Positions 43,758 to 53,766 of a stretch of 64,000 nt of DNA are shown here, piece after piece (the first letter of the stretch is position 1; each line of letters begins with the position of its first letter). The notes beneath the pieces were generated by a model. It was given only the letters and a program-made list of their open reading frames with translations, ran no database searches and was not told the origin of the DNA. Source of the DNA: Martinezella hainanensis. Lineage in GTDB: Bacteria > Pseudomonadota > Alphaproteobacteria > Rhizobiales > Rhizobiaceae. Both the position numbers and the translations under genes were made by a program. The stretch lies in the NCBI RefSeq assembly GCF_900094555.1, contig NZ_FMAC01000001.1, forward strand, positions 806,001-870,000, written 5' to 3'.

Positions 43758-44064
43758 ATATCATTTCCCCTGGATGCGGCGTCATACGACCACATCTCTT
43801 ATTACTTTTTTAGGTTCCTTCTAGAGGCCTATGGCCGCGATTCCATACTGGTTTCGAAGGAAATGTGAAGCCAAAAAGGCAAGAAATTGACAAATTCTTT
43901 TCAAATCGCCGTGCGCTGATGCGAATCCGACCAAAAATGACACGAAAGCGGCAGGTCGTGGCTCAAAATTAGCCAAAACCGTCAAACGACGCCTGCGCTT
44001 TGAAGAGCTTTTGTCAGAGACGGGCCTCGTCAGGCCCGCCATAATAGTCGTCTGGACCGCGACT
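43758..44064. other. Intergenic region between livH and the GcvT-family gene
   Basis: 307 bases. A hairpin CGGGCCT-CGTC-AGGCCCG (44021-44038) lies just beyond the stop of the leftward GcvT-family gene and may terminate it, though it lacks a T-run. The rest, AT-rich near 43795-43900, should hold the liv promoter. No gene seen. Confidence 0.55.
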
Positions 44065-46491
44065 TTACGCGCGCATCCTGGCGCCATCCGCATCGAACAG
44101 CGGCTCGGCCTGCAGCTTTGCCGGCAAAAGCTCGCCGAGCAATTCGATCGACCAGCCCTGCGCCTCGTCGGCGATTTCCTTCGGCACGTAGCCCACGGCG
44201 ACGGAAAGACCGGAAGCATGAGCATAGCCGCCTGACGTCACCCAGCCGCAGACCGCGCCGTTGTGATAGATCGGCTCATCACCGATGACGTCGGCATCTC
44301 TTGCACTCAAGATGAAAGTGCGCAGACGCAGCGTGCCGCCTTCCGCCTTTTCCTTCGCGGCTGCCGCCTTGCCGATGAAATCGGCCTCCTTGGACAGCGC
44401 CACAAATCGGTTGAGACCAGCCTCGAACGGCCCATAGAGCGGCCTGTATTCGCGCGCCCAGCTGCCATAGGATTTGTCGAGGCGCAGTGCGTTCAGCGCC
44501 CTCAGGCCAAAGAGCCGGATGCCGAATTCAGCCCCCTCCTCTATCAGAAGGTCGAAAATGTAGCGCTGATGCTCCGGCTTCATCCAGATTTCATAGCCGA
44601 GGTCGCCCGTATAGGAGACGCGGCCGACGATTGCGGGCGCCATGCCGATATCCATGCGGCGGATCGACATGAAGGGGAAGGCAGCCGTGGAGAGATCCTG
44701 ATGGGTCAATTTCTGCAGCAGTTTGCGGGCATTCGGACCGGCGATCGAAAGGCCAAGAAGCGAAAGGCCGAGGGCCTTGAGCTCAACGGAGCCATCCTTC
44801 GGCAGAAGGCTTTCGAACCAGCGCATATGGTAGGCTTCGGCGATACCGGAGCCGATGAGAAGGAAATCCCCCTCGCCGAACTTCGCCAGCGTGAAATCGC
44901 CGATGAGCCTACCATCATGCTTCAGCATCGGCGCCAGCGTCATGCGACCGATCGCCGGGATACGGCAGGTCAGCAGCCTATCGAGAAACGCTTCCGCGCC
45001 CGGTCCCTTGACCGAATATTTGGCAAAGCCCGAAGTTTCCATCAGGCCAACGCTCTCGCGCACCGCCTTGGCTTCGGCGCCGACGACATCGAAATCGTTG
45101 GAACGGCGCCAGGAGAACTGGTCGACCTCACCCTTCGGCGCGAACCACAGGGCTTGCTCCAAACCGTAGTAGGCGCCAAAGACGCCGCCGGCCTCCTTCA
45201 GCTTGTCGTAGATCGGCGTGGTCAGCAGCGGACGTGCGGCCGGCAGCTCTTCGTTCGGATAACGGATGGAGAAGCGGCGGGCATAGTTCTCGCGCACCTT
45301 GGCATTCGTATAGGCGAGCGTTGCATAGTCGCCGTAGCGGGAAACGTCCATGGCGAAGACGTCGAAGCCCGGATCGCCGTAGATCATCCAGTTGGCAAGC
45401 GCGAGACCCACACCGCCGCCCTGACTGAAGCCGGCCATGACGGCGCAGGCCGACCAGTAGTTGCGAAGGCCGCGTACGGGGCCGACGAGCGGGTTGCCAT
45501 CCGGCGAGAAAGTGAACGGGCCGTTGATGATCCGCTTGATGCCGGCATTGTTAAAGGCCGGGAAGTGGCGGAAGCCGACTTCCAGCTCCGGCGTGATGCG
45601 CTCGATGTCCTCGGCCAGCAGCTCGTGGCCGAAATCCCAGGGCGTCGTCACCGGCGACCACGGGCGACATGCCTTTTCATAGGTGCCCATCAGCATGCCC
45701 TGCCGCTCCTGGCGCAGATAGATCTCGCCATCGAAGTCGACGCAGTGCATCAGCTCCTTGCCCGTGGTCTTGTTGAAGTCGATGACCTCGGGCATGTCTT
45801 CGGTGATCAGATACATATGCTCCATCGCAAGCACCGGCAGTTCCAGCCCCACCATGCGGCCGACTTCGCGCGCCCAGAGACCGGCGGCGTTGACGACATG
45901 TTCGGCGATGATCTCACCCTGATTGGTGATGACGCGCCAGGAGCCATCCTCGCGCTGCACCAGTTCCTCCACTTTGGTGTGAAGGTAGATTTCGGCACCG
46001 TTCTTCTTGGCGGAGCGGGCATAGGCATGCGTCGTACCATAGGGGTCGAGATGGCCTTCGACGGGATCGTAAAGCGCGCCGACGAACTGATCGGGGTCGA
46101 GAAGCGGCATCATCTCATGCGCTTCCTTCGGCGTCAGCAGCGTCGCTTCAAGACCATTGTAGCGGCCCTTGGCGAGAATGGACTTCAGCCAGTCGAAGCG
46201 CTGCGGCGTGGCGGCCAGCATCAAGCCGGAGGTCAGGTGCAGGCCAATGTCCTGACCGGAATATTCCTCGATCTCCTTGTAGAGCTCGACCGTATATTTC
46301 TGCAGCTTGGCCACGTTCGGATCGCCGTTGATCGTATGCATGCCGCCGGCCGCATGCCAGGTCGAGCCGGATGTCAGTTCTGAGCGCTCCAGCAGCACCA
46401 CATCCGTCCAGCCGAACTTGGTAAGGTGATAGAGCACCGAACATCCGACGACACCGCCACCGATGACGACGACCTTGGCATGGCTTTTCAT
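44065..46491 (-). CDS. FAD-dependent oxidoreductase with GcvT domains (dimethylglycine/sarcosine dehydrogenase family)
   Basis: 808 residues. An N-terminal DAO-type FAD domain (KVVVIGGGVVGCSVLYHLTK; GSTWHAAGG is the covalent-FAD-type segment) covers about 1-390, followed by FAO_M and GcvT folate-binding domains (about 430-800). Such enzymes oxidatively demethylate N-methyl glycines and pass the one-carbon unit to tetrahydrofolate. It lies 219 bases after soxG on the same strand, consistent with a betaine/dimethylglycine/sarcosine route. The ATG at 46491 starts right before the Rossmann fold; a longer frame to 46650 is not supported. Exact substrate uncertain. Confidence 0.88.
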   Translation of the reverse strand: MKSHAKVVVIGGGVVGCSVLYHLTKFGWTDVVLLERSELTSGSTWHAAGGMHTINGDPNVAKLQKYTVELYKEIEEYSGQDIGLHLTSGLMLAATPQRFDWLKSILAKGRYNGLEATLLTPKEAHEMMPLLDPDQFVGALYDPVEGHLDPYGTTHAYARSAKKNGAEIYLHTKVEELVQREDGSWRVITNQGEIIAEHVVNAAGLWAREVGRMVGLELPVLAMEHMYLITEDMPEVIDFNKTTGKELMHCVDFDGEIYLRQERQGMLMGTYEKACRPWSPVTTPWDFGHELLAEDIERITPELEVGFRHFPAFNNAGIKRIINGPFTFSPDGNPLVGPVRGLRNYWSACAVMAGFSQGGGVGLALANWMIYGDPGFDVFAMDVSRYGDYATLAYTNAKVRENYARRFSIRYPNEELPAARPLLTTPIYDKLKEAGGVFGAYYGLEQALWFAPKGEVDQFSWRRSNDFDVVGAEAKAVRESVGLMETSGFAKYSVKGPGAEAFLDRLLTCRIPAIGRMTLAPMLKHDGRLIGDFTLAKFGEGDFLLIGSGIAEAYHMRWFESLLPKDGSVELKALGLSLLGLSIAGPNARKLLQKLTHQDLSTAAFPFMSIRRMDIGMAPAIVGRVSYTGDLGYEIWMKPEHQRYIFDLLIEEGAEFGIRLFGLRALNALRLDKSYGSWAREYRPLYGPFEAGLNRFVALSKEADFIGKAAAAKEKAEGGTLRLRTFILSARDADVIGDEPIYHNGAVCGWVTSGGYAHASGLSVAVGYVPKEIADEAQGWSIELLGELLPAKLQAEPLFDADGARMRA

Positions 46492-46710
46492 CTGGGAATC
46501 CCCTGTTTTCGGCACGAAGCCGCCGGGTGTCTTCCCGCGCGACCGGCCGCATTTGAGAGGAAACCTAGAGGCTATCCGGGAGGCCAAATAGCCCGAACTG
46601 CGAAACCGATATGTCTGTTTGCGCCATCGTAATTGTTCGGATCGCGCCATCGGGCGTCAGAAGGGCAAACCGTCCGGCAAGGCATCCAAGGTCCGACGGT
46701 GCCAGGCTTT
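46492..46710. other. Spacer between soxG and the GcvT-family gene
   Basis: 219 bases; I see no gene, terminator or repeat. The leftward gene could be read from the sox promoter or from one inside this spacer. Confidence 0.4.
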
Positions 46711-47265
46711 TCAATCGGCGAAACCGGCTGTCAGAGCGAATTCCCGCCCCATCTCCATGATCTCCTCGAACACGCTGCCGGCATAGGAACGCGGCACGAT
46801 GATTTCGAAGCGATCGGGGCCAGTGCGCGCGAGATTGGTGCCGACATGGCAGCACAGCATATTGGCCGATTGTCCCTCGGCAAAAACCTGCGGGTGCAGA
46901 TCGACGGCCACGCATTTGGCGAGGATGCGACGAACGTTGGGGCCGGAAATGCGAAGCAGTACGCGACCGTCACTCTGCTCGAAGAAGGAGGCACGGGCCG
47001 GATCGAGCGTGAAGAGATCCCGCGCCACGCTATCGGCGCCGAGCGTCTCCGAAACAACGAACCATTCCCTAGGTCCGGCATCGCGAACCGATACGTCCTT
47101 CAACGCCTTCAGGCTTGCCAGAACGTCGTCCTGATCTCCCGCCCTGCCAAGCACGGAGAAGATGGCCGGGCGGCGCACGACAGCGAGATGATTCGGATTG
47201 GCGGCAGCCTCGAAGCCGGAAATATGATCTTCCAGCACATGCCTGTTCTGAAACGCGACGCTCAT
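46711..47265 (-). CDS. soxG: Sarcosine oxidase gamma subunit
   Basis: 184 residues, the normal size. The sequence has the SoxG pattern: RVLLRISGPNVRRILAKCVAV, then a C-terminal CHVGTNLARTGPDRFEIIVP. It is a structural subunit of the heterotetramer, related to the GcvT fold. It starts 7 bases after the soxA stop. Confidence 0.92.
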   Translation of the reverse strand: MSVAFQNRHVLEDHISGFEAAANPNHLAVVRRPAIFSVLGRAGDQDDVLASLKALKDVSVRDAGPREWFVVSETLGADSVARDLFTLDPARASFFEQSDGRVLLRISGPNVRRILAKCVAVDLHPQVFAEGQSANMLCCHVGTNLARTGPDRFEIIVPRSYAGSVFEEIMEMGREFALTAGFAD

Positions 47266-47272
47266 CGATCCC

Positions 47273-50230
47273 TCACCCCAAAAGCTTCTTGTTGTCCGGA
47301 TCGACGAAGACCGGGCTGCAGACCTCTGCCGCCACTTCCTCGCCGCGCAATCCGTCCCAGACGACCACGCGCTCGCCGATGCGCTCGCGGCCCGACTTCA
47401 GGAAAGCAAGCGCGATCGAATGACCGAGAGTGGGCGAGAAGCAGACCGAAGAGACGTGGCCCTGATCGTTCACCGTCGAAGGTCGGGCACCTTCCTTCAG
47501 AATATGCGCGCCGGCATGAAACTCCTTCGTGGTGTCGATCGGCTTCAAGCCGACAAGCTGGCCGCGGTCGGCGGCGGTCAGACCGAAGCGGGTCGACAGC
47601 CTCTTGCCGATGAAATCATGCTTCTGCGTCGACATCATGCGGCCAAGTCCGACATCGTCGGGCGTGGTGCGGCCATCCAGCTCGCTATGGGTGATATGCC
47701 CCTTCTCGATGCGCAGCACGTTCAGCGCTTCGACGCCATAGGGGCAGATGCCGTGCGCCTTACCGACTTCCATGATCGCATCGGCCACCGCCTCGCCATA
47801 GCCGGCCGGCACGGCAAGCTCATAAGCAAGTTCGCCCGAGAAGGAGATGCGGAACAAACGTGCCCTCAGGCCGCCCTTGAGCATGACTTCGGCAGCGGCG
47901 AGGAACGGAAAGAACGCGTCGGAAATATCGTCCTCGACGATCTGCTCCAGCACCAGCCGTGCCTTCGGGCCGGCAATCGCCATCTGCGCCCATTGATCAG
48001 AAGACGAGACAAAACGAACGTCGAGCTGCGGCCAGAGCGTCTGGGCACAGAATTCCATATGCGTCATCACCTCGCCGGCCATCGCCGTCGTGGTCGTCAT
48101 GAAGAAATGATCTGGTGTCAGCCGGCTCGTCGTGCCGTCATCGAAGACCATACCGTCTTCGCGCAGCATCAGGCCGTAACGGGCCTTGCCGATCGGCAGC
48201 TTCAGGAAGGCGTTGGAATAGAGGCGGTTGAGAAACTCCGCCGCATCCTTGCCGAAGATCTCGATCTTGCCGAGCGTCGACACGTCGCAGATCCCGACAT
48301 TGTTGCGGACGTTCAGCACTTCGCGGTCGACGCTGTCGCGCCAGCCCTTCTCGCTCGGCCGGGCAAACCAGGACGAGCGATACCAGAGACCGGCCTCGAC
48401 GAAGCTCGCGCCATTCTTCTTCGCCCAGCCATGCAGCGGCGATTCCCTGACCGGCTGCGCATGCTTGTCGCGCGCCGTGCCCGCGAGCGCACCGAAGGAG
48501 ACAGGCGTATAGAACGGTCGGAAGGTCGTCGTGCCGACGGCAGCCGGGCTGACGCCGCGCATGCCGGCGATGATGCCGGCGGCGTTGACATTGCCGAGCT
48601 TGCCTTGATCCGTCGCCATGCCGCTCGTCGTATAGCGCTTGGCATGTTCCACATGGCCGAAGCCTTCGCGCAGCGCGAGGCCGAGATCCTTGGCATGGAC
48701 GTCGTTCTGGAAGTCGACGAATGCCTTATCCTTTGCGCCCGGCACATGCCAGATCGCCGCGAAGGACGCATCATACTCGCCCTCGACCTCAGGCAGATCG
48801 ACAGCGTGAGCCACACCGCCGAGGCTTTCGATGACCAGCCCTGCCTTTTGCGCACCATCGGCAAGGCAGCCCGAAACGCTCTCGATGCCGGTTGCCGAGC
48901 CGGCAATCTCCAGCTCGCCGCCGACGATCGGCGCCATGAAGGCCTGCTTTTCGTCCGACCAGACCGGCTTGGCGCCGCGCTGGCAGGCAAGATGGATGAT
49001 CGGCGACCAGCCGCCCGACATGGCCAGCGCATCACAGTCAATCAATTCGTCCAGGCCGCCGCGATCGGCAATGACACCGCTGATGCGATATTTGCCCTTG
49101 GTCGCATGCACGCTTGCCCCATGCACCACACGGACACCCTGAGGAGCGGCATCCGCCGATGCGGCGCGCGTATCGAGGATCGCCGAAATATCGACGCCTG
49201 CAGCGGCAAGGTCGGCCGCTGTGCGGTAGCCCGAGCCACCATTGGTGAAGACGGCGACCTTCTGCCCCGCAACGACGCCGTAGCGGTTGAGATAGCTGCG
49301 CATGGCGCCGGCCATCATCACGCCCGGACGATCATTGCCGCCGAACACCAGCGGCCGCTCTTCAGCTCCCGAAGCGAGAATGGCCCGCTTGGCCGCAATG
49401 CGCCAGAGGCGCTCGATCGGAAGATCCGGGGATGGCATCGCCACATGCTTCTGAACCTTCTCGACGGCGCCGAAAACATTGCCATCATACCAGCCGAACA
49501 CCGTCGTGCGTGGCATCAAGGTCACGTTCTCGAAGCTCTGCAGCTCCTCGAGCGTCGCCTGGACGAAGACATCGGAGGAAGCGCCGCCGATCGTCAGCCT
49601 TTCCGAAAGCAGCGAGCCGCCGAGACGGAAACCTTCATCCGCCAGCACGACACGCAAGCCGGCGCGGGCAGCGGTCAGAGCCGCCATCAGGCCTGCAGGA
49701 CCCGAGCCGATGACGAGCAGGTCGCAATGCGCCCAGGCCTTTTCATAGCGATCCGGATCGGCCTGCATGACCGCCTTGCCGAGGCCGGCGGCGCGCCGGA
49801 TGATTGGTTCATAGACCTTCTCCCAGAAGGCAGCCGGCCACATGAAGGTCTTGTAGTAGAAGCCGGCGCCCAGGAAGGGCGAGAGCAAGCTGTTGACCGA
49901 GCCGAAATCGTGTTTCAGCGACGGCCAGCGGTTCTGGCTCACGGCCGCCATGCCCTGATAGAGCTCGGCGACGGTGGCGCGCGTATTCGGCTCGGTGCGG
50001 CCATCCTTGCCTGTCGTGACGAGCGCGTTGGGCTCCGCCGACCCAGCTGTCAGAATGCCGCGCGGCCGATGGTATTTGAAACTGCGTCCGACCAGCAGCT
50101 GGTCATTGGCGAGCAGAGCGGCGGCAAGCGTATCGCCCTCCAACCCCTTCATCTCCTTGCCGTCAAACTGGAAGGAAAGCGGGCGGCTGCGATTGACGAG
50201 ACCGCCGGTCGACAAACGATAGGCAGTCAT
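47273..50230 (-). CDS. soxA: Sarcosine oxidase alpha subunit
   Basis: 985 residues. An N-terminal 2Fe-2S-like fold without obvious cluster cysteines (about 1-100: SFQFDGKEMKGLEGDTLAAA) precedes an NAD-binding domain (LLVIGSGPAGLMAALTAARA, about 172-190) and a C-terminal GcvT-type folate domain (about 600-985) that takes formaldehyde from sarcosine to make methylene-THF. The ATG overlaps the soxD stop (ATGA) and soxG follows by 7 bases. A 971-codon open frame antisense to it is a codon-bias shadow. Confidence 0.95.
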   Translation of the reverse strand: MTAYRLSTGGLVNRSRPLSFQFDGKEMKGLEGDTLAAALLANDQLLVGRSFKYHRPRGILTAGSAEPNALVTTGKDGRTEPNTRATVAELYQGMAAVSQNRWPSLKHDFGSVNSLLSPFLGAGFYYKTFMWPAAFWEKVYEPIIRRAAGLGKAVMQADPDRYEKAWAHCDLLVIGSGPAGLMAALTAARAGLRVVLADEGFRLGGSLLSERLTIGGASSDVFVQATLEELQSFENVTLMPRTTVFGWYDGNVFGAVEKVQKHVAMPSPDLPIERLWRIAAKRAILASGAEERPLVFGGNDRPGVMMAGAMRSYLNRYGVVAGQKVAVFTNGGSGYRTAADLAAAGVDISAILDTRAASADAAPQGVRVVHGASVHATKGKYRISGVIADRGGLDELIDCDALAMSGGWSPIIHLACQRGAKPVWSDEKQAFMAPIVGGELEIAGSATGIESVSGCLADGAQKAGLVIESLGGVAHAVDLPEVEGEYDASFAAIWHVPGAKDKAFVDFQNDVHAKDLGLALREGFGHVEHAKRYTTSGMATDQGKLGNVNAAGIIAGMRGVSPAAVGTTTFRPFYTPVSFGALAGTARDKHAQPVRESPLHGWAKKNGASFVEAGLWYRSSWFARPSEKGWRDSVDREVLNVRNNVGICDVSTLGKIEIFGKDAAEFLNRLYSNAFLKLPIGKARYGLMLREDGMVFDDGTTSRLTPDHFFMTTTTAMAGEVMTHMEFCAQTLWPQLDVRFVSSSDQWAQMAIAGPKARLVLEQIVEDDISDAFFPFLAAAEVMLKGGLRARLFRISFSGELAYELAVPAGYGEAVADAIMEVGKAHGICPYGVEALNVLRIEKGHITHSELDGRTTPDDVGLGRMMSTQKHDFIGKRLSTRFGLTAADRGQLVGLKPIDTTKEFHAGAHILKEGARPSTVNDQGHVSSVCFSPTLGHSIALAFLKSGRERIGERVVVWDGLRGEEVAAEVCSPVFVDPDNKKLLG

Positions 50231-50502
50231 CGCGCCGCCTCCTTCGCCTTATCCTCGGCGTCGGTAACGGAAAAGACCTCATGGGTGACATTGCTGCGCT
50301 CGACGACGAGCCAGCGGCGACACCCGGCGCTATGATGCCAATATTCCTCAATCCGGCCGCGCTCGTTGTCGCGGATGAAGACGTAGCGGTTCCAGTCCTC
50401 GTCCGGCGCGGTCGCTGCCGGACGGGCGACGGAGGCGCCGCGAATGGAAAATTCTTCCTTGGGTCGCACGCCGCAATGCGGGCAGTTGATCAAGCTTGCC
50501 AT
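50227..50502 (-). CDS. soxD: Sarcosine oxidase delta subunit
   Basis: 91 residues, the expected size. The zinc ligands of SoxD are visible: NCPHCG at the N-terminus and HHSAGC further on. The ATG at 50502 is 13 bases after the soxB stop; longer frames intrude into soxB. Its stop overlaps the soxA start. Confidence 0.95.
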   Translation of the reverse strand: MASLINCPHCGVRPKEEFSIRGASVARPAATAPDEDWNRYVFIRDNERGRIEEYWHHSAGCRRWLVVERSNVTHEVFSVTDAEDKAKEAAR

Positions 50503-50515
50503 TGGTATTGTGCCC

Positions 50516-51766
50516 TCAATGCATGTTCGGCTGCGGACCCTTGCCGCCTTCGTCGATCGCAAAGCCGCGCTCGAAGCGGTCGAGACGCAGGAGGCGACTG
50601 ACATCGTGGCTCTCGTTCTTGGCAATCAGATGCGCGAAGCAGAAGCCCGAGGCCGGCGTCGCTTTGAAGCCGCCATAGTTCCAGCCGCAGTTCAGATAAA
50701 GGTTTTCGATGGGGGTGCGATCGATGATCGGCGAGCCGTCCATGCTCATATCCATGACGCCGCCCCAGGTGCGCAGCACGCGCACGCGCGACAGGCCGGG
50801 AATGAGCGCCACCCCCTCCTCCATCGTGTGCTCGACGGTGGCGAGATTCCCGCGCTGCGCGTAGGAACTGTAATAATCGATATCGGCGCCGAACACCAAA
50901 CCGCCCTTGTCGGACTGCGAGATATAGAAGTGTCCCGCGCCATAGGTGATGACGTTGTCGATAACGGGTTTCAACCCCTCGGACACGAACGCCTGCAGGA
51001 CGTGCGTTTCGATCGGCAGCTCAAGATCGGCCATATTGCCGAGGATCGACGTGTGGCCGGCAGCCGCAAGCGCCAGTTTGTTGCAGCCGATGAAGCCGCG
51101 ATTGGTCTCTACGCCGGTGACGACGCCGTTCTCGCGGCGGATGCCGATCACCTCGCATTGCTGGATGAGATCGACCCCGCGGCTGTCGGCGCCGCGCGCG
51201 TAACCCCAGGCCACCGCATCGTGTCGCGCCGTGCCGCCGCGCCGCTGCAGGAGGCCGCCAAGGATGGGGAAACGCGCATGGTCGAAATTCAGGTAAGGCA
51301 TCATCCGCCGAACCTGCTCACGGTTCAGAAGCTCGGCATCGACGCCGTGCATGCGCATCGCATTGCCGCGCCGCGCATAAGCATCGCGCTGGCCATCGGA
51401 ATGGAACAGATTGACGATGCCGCGCTGGGATACCATGGCATTATAGTTGAAATCCTGCTCCAGCCCTTCCCAGAGCTTCATCGAGAATTCGTAGAAGGGC
51501 TCGTTGCCGGGCAGCAGATAGTTGGAGCGGATGATCGTCGTGTTGCGGCCGACATTGCCAGAGCCGATATAGCTCTTTTCGAGCACGGCGACATTGGTAA
51601 TGCCGAATTCCTTGGCGAGATAATAGGCCGTTGCCAGCCCGTGACCGCCACCGCCGACGATAATAACGTCGTAATGCGGCTTCGGCTCCGGCGTCCGCCA
51701 CACTGGCTGCCAATGACGATTGCCCGAAAACGCCTGTTTTAGAAGCTGATATGCCGAATATCGCAT
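50516..51766 (-). CDS. soxB: Sarcosine oxidase beta subunit
   Basis: 416 residues. YDVIIVGGGGHGLATAYYLA (about 33-52) is the FAD Rossmann motif, and ARSNYLLPGNEPFYEFSMKL-like sequence (here RSNYLLPGNEPFYEFSMKLW) is typical of SoxB, which houses the sarcosine-oxidising flavin site. It is first in the soxBDAG operon. Confidence 0.95.
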   Translation of the reverse strand: MRYSAYQLLKQAFSGNRHWQPVWRTPEPKPHYDVIIVGGGGHGLATAYYLAKEFGITNVAVLEKSYIGSGNVGRNTTIIRSNYLLPGNEPFYEFSMKLWEGLEQDFNYNAMVSQRGIVNLFHSDGQRDAYARRGNAMRMHGVDAELLNREQVRRMMPYLNFDHARFPILGGLLQRRGGTARHDAVAWGYARGADSRGVDLIQQCEVIGIRRENGVVTGVETNRGFIGCNKLALAAAGHTSILGNMADLELPIETHVLQAFVSEGLKPVIDNVITYGAGHFYISQSDKGGLVFGADIDYYSSYAQRGNLATVEHTMEEGVALIPGLSRVRVLRTWGGVMDMSMDGSPIIDRTPIENLYLNCGWNYGGFKATPASGFCFAHLIAKNESHDVSRLLRLDRFERGFAIDEGGKGPQPNMH

Positions 51767-52094
51767 GCATTCATCCCGATACTACCCGGCGGCACATTCG
51801 CACATGCAATAAAAACGACAAGTCCCGAAAGGACGAAAAAGCTTCGCAAACAGAACAAGATCTTTTCCGAATGCGCAGTGGCAATAGATGTCCGCCGAGT
51901 GGAAATCAGGTGGCCCGGCGCGCCCATAGCCTCGGCCATAACGAAAGTGATCGATGCTCTGTTGCTAAACCCCGGATCAAGCGCTAAGGCGAAGAAAGCC
52001 GGAACATCGGAAGTCTAAACTTCGCAATCGCAACTTCCTATATATAGTGTTCGGATCATTCAGGCGCGCATGGCGCGCGGAAGACGAAAAGCAA
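51767..52094. other. Intergenic region between soxB and cysQ
   Basis: 328 bases separating divergent genes. TATATATAG (52040-52048) is a likely -10 for the rightward gene. No operator or gene recognised in the remainder. Confidence 0.5.
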
Positions 52095-52889
52095 ATGCTT
52101 GCAACATTCGAAAAGGCGGCGCTCGACGCAGGAAAGGCCATTCTGGAGGTCTATCGTGCTGGCTACGCGGTTGCCTTGAAGCAGGACATGAGCCCCGTCA
52201 CGCTGGCCGACGAGCGCGCCGAACACATCATTCTCAGGCACCTCGAACGCGATTTTCCACATATCCCGGCCATTGCCGAGGAGCAGGTGTCCGCCGGCAA
52301 GGTTCCGGATATCCACGGCCGCGCCTTCTTTCTCGTCGATCCGCTCGACGGTACGCGCGAGTTCATCGAGCATCGCGATGAATTCACCGTCAACATCGCC
52401 TACGTCGAGGACGGCGTTCCCGTGATCGGCATCGTCTACGCGCCGGCACTCGGAATAGCGTTTACCGGCGAACCCGGCAGGGCGCGCAAGTTGATGGTCG
52501 ACAAGCATTTTGCCGTTACCGGCCGCATCAACATTGCAGTGCGAGAGCGCCCTGCCAAGCTGACGGCGCTTGCCAGCCGTTGCAATAGCAACGCGACAAC
52601 CGAAAGCTTCCTGACCGACAACGCGGTTTCCGGCTGCACGTCGATCGGGTCGTCGCTGAAATTCTGCCTGCTCGCCGAAGGCAAGGCCGATGTTTATCCG
52701 CGCTTCGGCCGTACCATGGAATGGGATACGGCAGCCGGCGATGCCGTGCTGCGGGCGGCAGGCGGCAAGACCGTCACCGTCGAGGGTGGCCTTCTGACCT
52801 ATGGCAAGACCGACCAGAATGAGGATGCCGACTTTGCCAATCCGCACTTCATCTGCTGGGGCGGACAGAAGCACGGCGTGTCGGCGTAA
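52095..52889 (+). CDS. cysQ: 3'(2'),5'-bisphosphate nucleotidase CysQ
   Basis: 264 residues of the inositol-monophosphatase superfamily. Metal motifs: AEEQVS, then DPLDGTREFIEHRDEFTVNI and EWDTAAGDAVLRAAGG. The 'DGTREF' form and length are typical of CysQ, which removes the 3'-phosphate of PAP made during sulfate activation; other IMPase members are less likely. The ATG at 52095 (MLATFEKAALDAGKAILEVY) is chosen over an upstream ATG at 52047 that adds unrelated residues. Apparently monocistronic. Confidence 0.9.
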   Translation: MLATFEKAALDAGKAILEVYRAGYAVALKQDMSPVTLADERAEHIILRHLERDFPHIPAIAEEQVSAGKVPDIHGRAFFLVDPLDGTREFIEHRDEFTVNIAYVEDGVPVIGIVYAPALGIAFTGEPGRARKLMVDKHFAVTGRINIAVRERPAKLTALASRCNSNATTESFLTDNAVSGCTSIGSSLKFCLLAEGKADVYPRFGRTMEWDTAAGDAVLRAAGGKTVTVEGGLLTYGKTDQNEDADFANPHFICWGGQKHGVSA

Positions 52890-53191
52890 GTTTATTTTTG
52901 CAAGTAAAAAACAATTCTTGCGCCTGCTCCCGCGCCTGAAAGCAGTAGGCCGGTCCCTGCAATTTCGACCCGGAAGCGTAAGTTTTTACTGACGAAAAAT
53001 CATAGAATGAATGTGATTTACCCTGAAATAACAGGGGCTTTTGGGCATTTTGCTCAGGCAGGACATACGCAAATCAGCCCTCCGCCACATTCATTAAAAT
53101 TATTAGCAAAGTCTTACCATGTGCTTAGGCAATTTTTAAATGTGGCAAGCTAGAGTGCCACACGTGGTCTTGAGTGTGTGTAGAGAGTCCA
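52890..53191. other. Intergenic region before sciP
   Basis: 302 bases, AT-rich, with the CtrA-like box at 53125. No gene recognised. Several short AT-rich stretches between 52990 and 53110 could hold -10 elements, none with a convincing -35. Confidence 0.5.
53125..53139. promoter_or_regulatory. CtrA-like box before sciP
   Basis: TTAG-GCAATTT-TTAA, one mismatch from TTAA-N7-TTAA, 52 bases before the sciP start. Feedback between CtrA and SciP is known in Caulobacter; this site alone is weak evidence. Confidence 0.4.
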
Positions 53192-53467
53192 ATGACCGAA
53201 ATGATACGTCCCCGAGTGAAGTATGTCATCGGCCCCGATGGCAGCCCGCTGACGATAGCAGACCTGCCGCCGCCGAATACGCGCCGCTGGGTCATTCGTC
53301 GTAAGGCAGAGGTTGTCGCCGCCGTGCGTGGTGGTCTGCTCAGCTTGGAAGAAGCCTGCGAACGTTATACGTTGACCGTCGAAGAGTTCCTCTCCTGGCA
53401 GTCGTCCATCAATACCCATGGCCTGGCTGGCCTCCGGACGACCCGCATACAGCAGTATCGCCACTGA
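53192..53467 (+). CDS. sciP: SciP, CtrA-inhibiting protein (DUF1153)
   Basis: 91 residues. The DUF1153 core (RRWVIRRKAEVVAAVRGGLL, then EEACERYTLTVEEFLSWQ) is a helix-turn-helix domain. In Caulobacter SciP binds CtrA and blocks its recruitment of RNA polymerase after DNA replication. The start at 53192 (MTEMIRPRVKYVIGPDGSPL) matches family N-termini; an upstream GTG-type extension is unneeded. The cell-cycle genes fliJ-like, ctrA and chpT follow within 4 kb. Confidence 0.92.
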   Translation: MTEMIRPRVKYVIGPDGSPLTIADLPPPNTRRWVIRRKAEVVAAVRGGLLSLEEACERYTLTVEEFLSWQSSINTHGLAGLRTTRIQQYRH

Positions 53468-53766
53468 CAGCAGCGACAGCACCACCTTAATTTGACTTTG
53501 TGTTCGGGCCTCTTTTCTGAAAAGAGGCCCGAATTATTTGGAGCAACGCATTTCGAATGCGCGCCGTCATATTCCGATGACCTGTCAAAGAACAGATTTC
53601 GAAGCAAAAGCCCGCTCAGCGTCCAGCCGCCTAGCGGTAAAAACTCAGCCGGTCCGTATGTCTGGCACCGGCTTAAACGGAGACGATCCGTTAACAATCT
53701 AGACGGTTGGCAGACGGCATAGCGCATGCAATCCTTGTTGCATCAAACGCGACAAGGGAGAAAATC
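53468..53766. other. Intergenic region after sciP
   Basis: 299 bases with one strong hairpin (53503-53533) and otherwise no recognised feature; GGGAGAAAATC before 53767 provides the ribosome site of the next gene. Confidence 0.5.
53503..53533 (+). terminator. Hairpin, probable sciP terminator
   Basis: TTCGGGCCTCTTTT / AAAAGAGGCCCGAA, a perfect 14-bp stem with a 3-base loop, 35 bases past sciP. The following TTATTTGG is only a weak T-run. Confidence 0.6.

Noticed and set aside
44263..46383. A 706-codon open frame opposite the GcvT-family gene
   Set aside because: Same codon-bias shadow effect; no ribosome site and low-complexity charged translation.
47420..50335. A 971-codon open frame on the plus strand opposite soxA
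   Set aside because: It mirrors soxA exactly, encodes an Arg/His/Asp-rich sequence without any domain, and is explained by the strong GC bias at third codon positions; soxA has clear homology.
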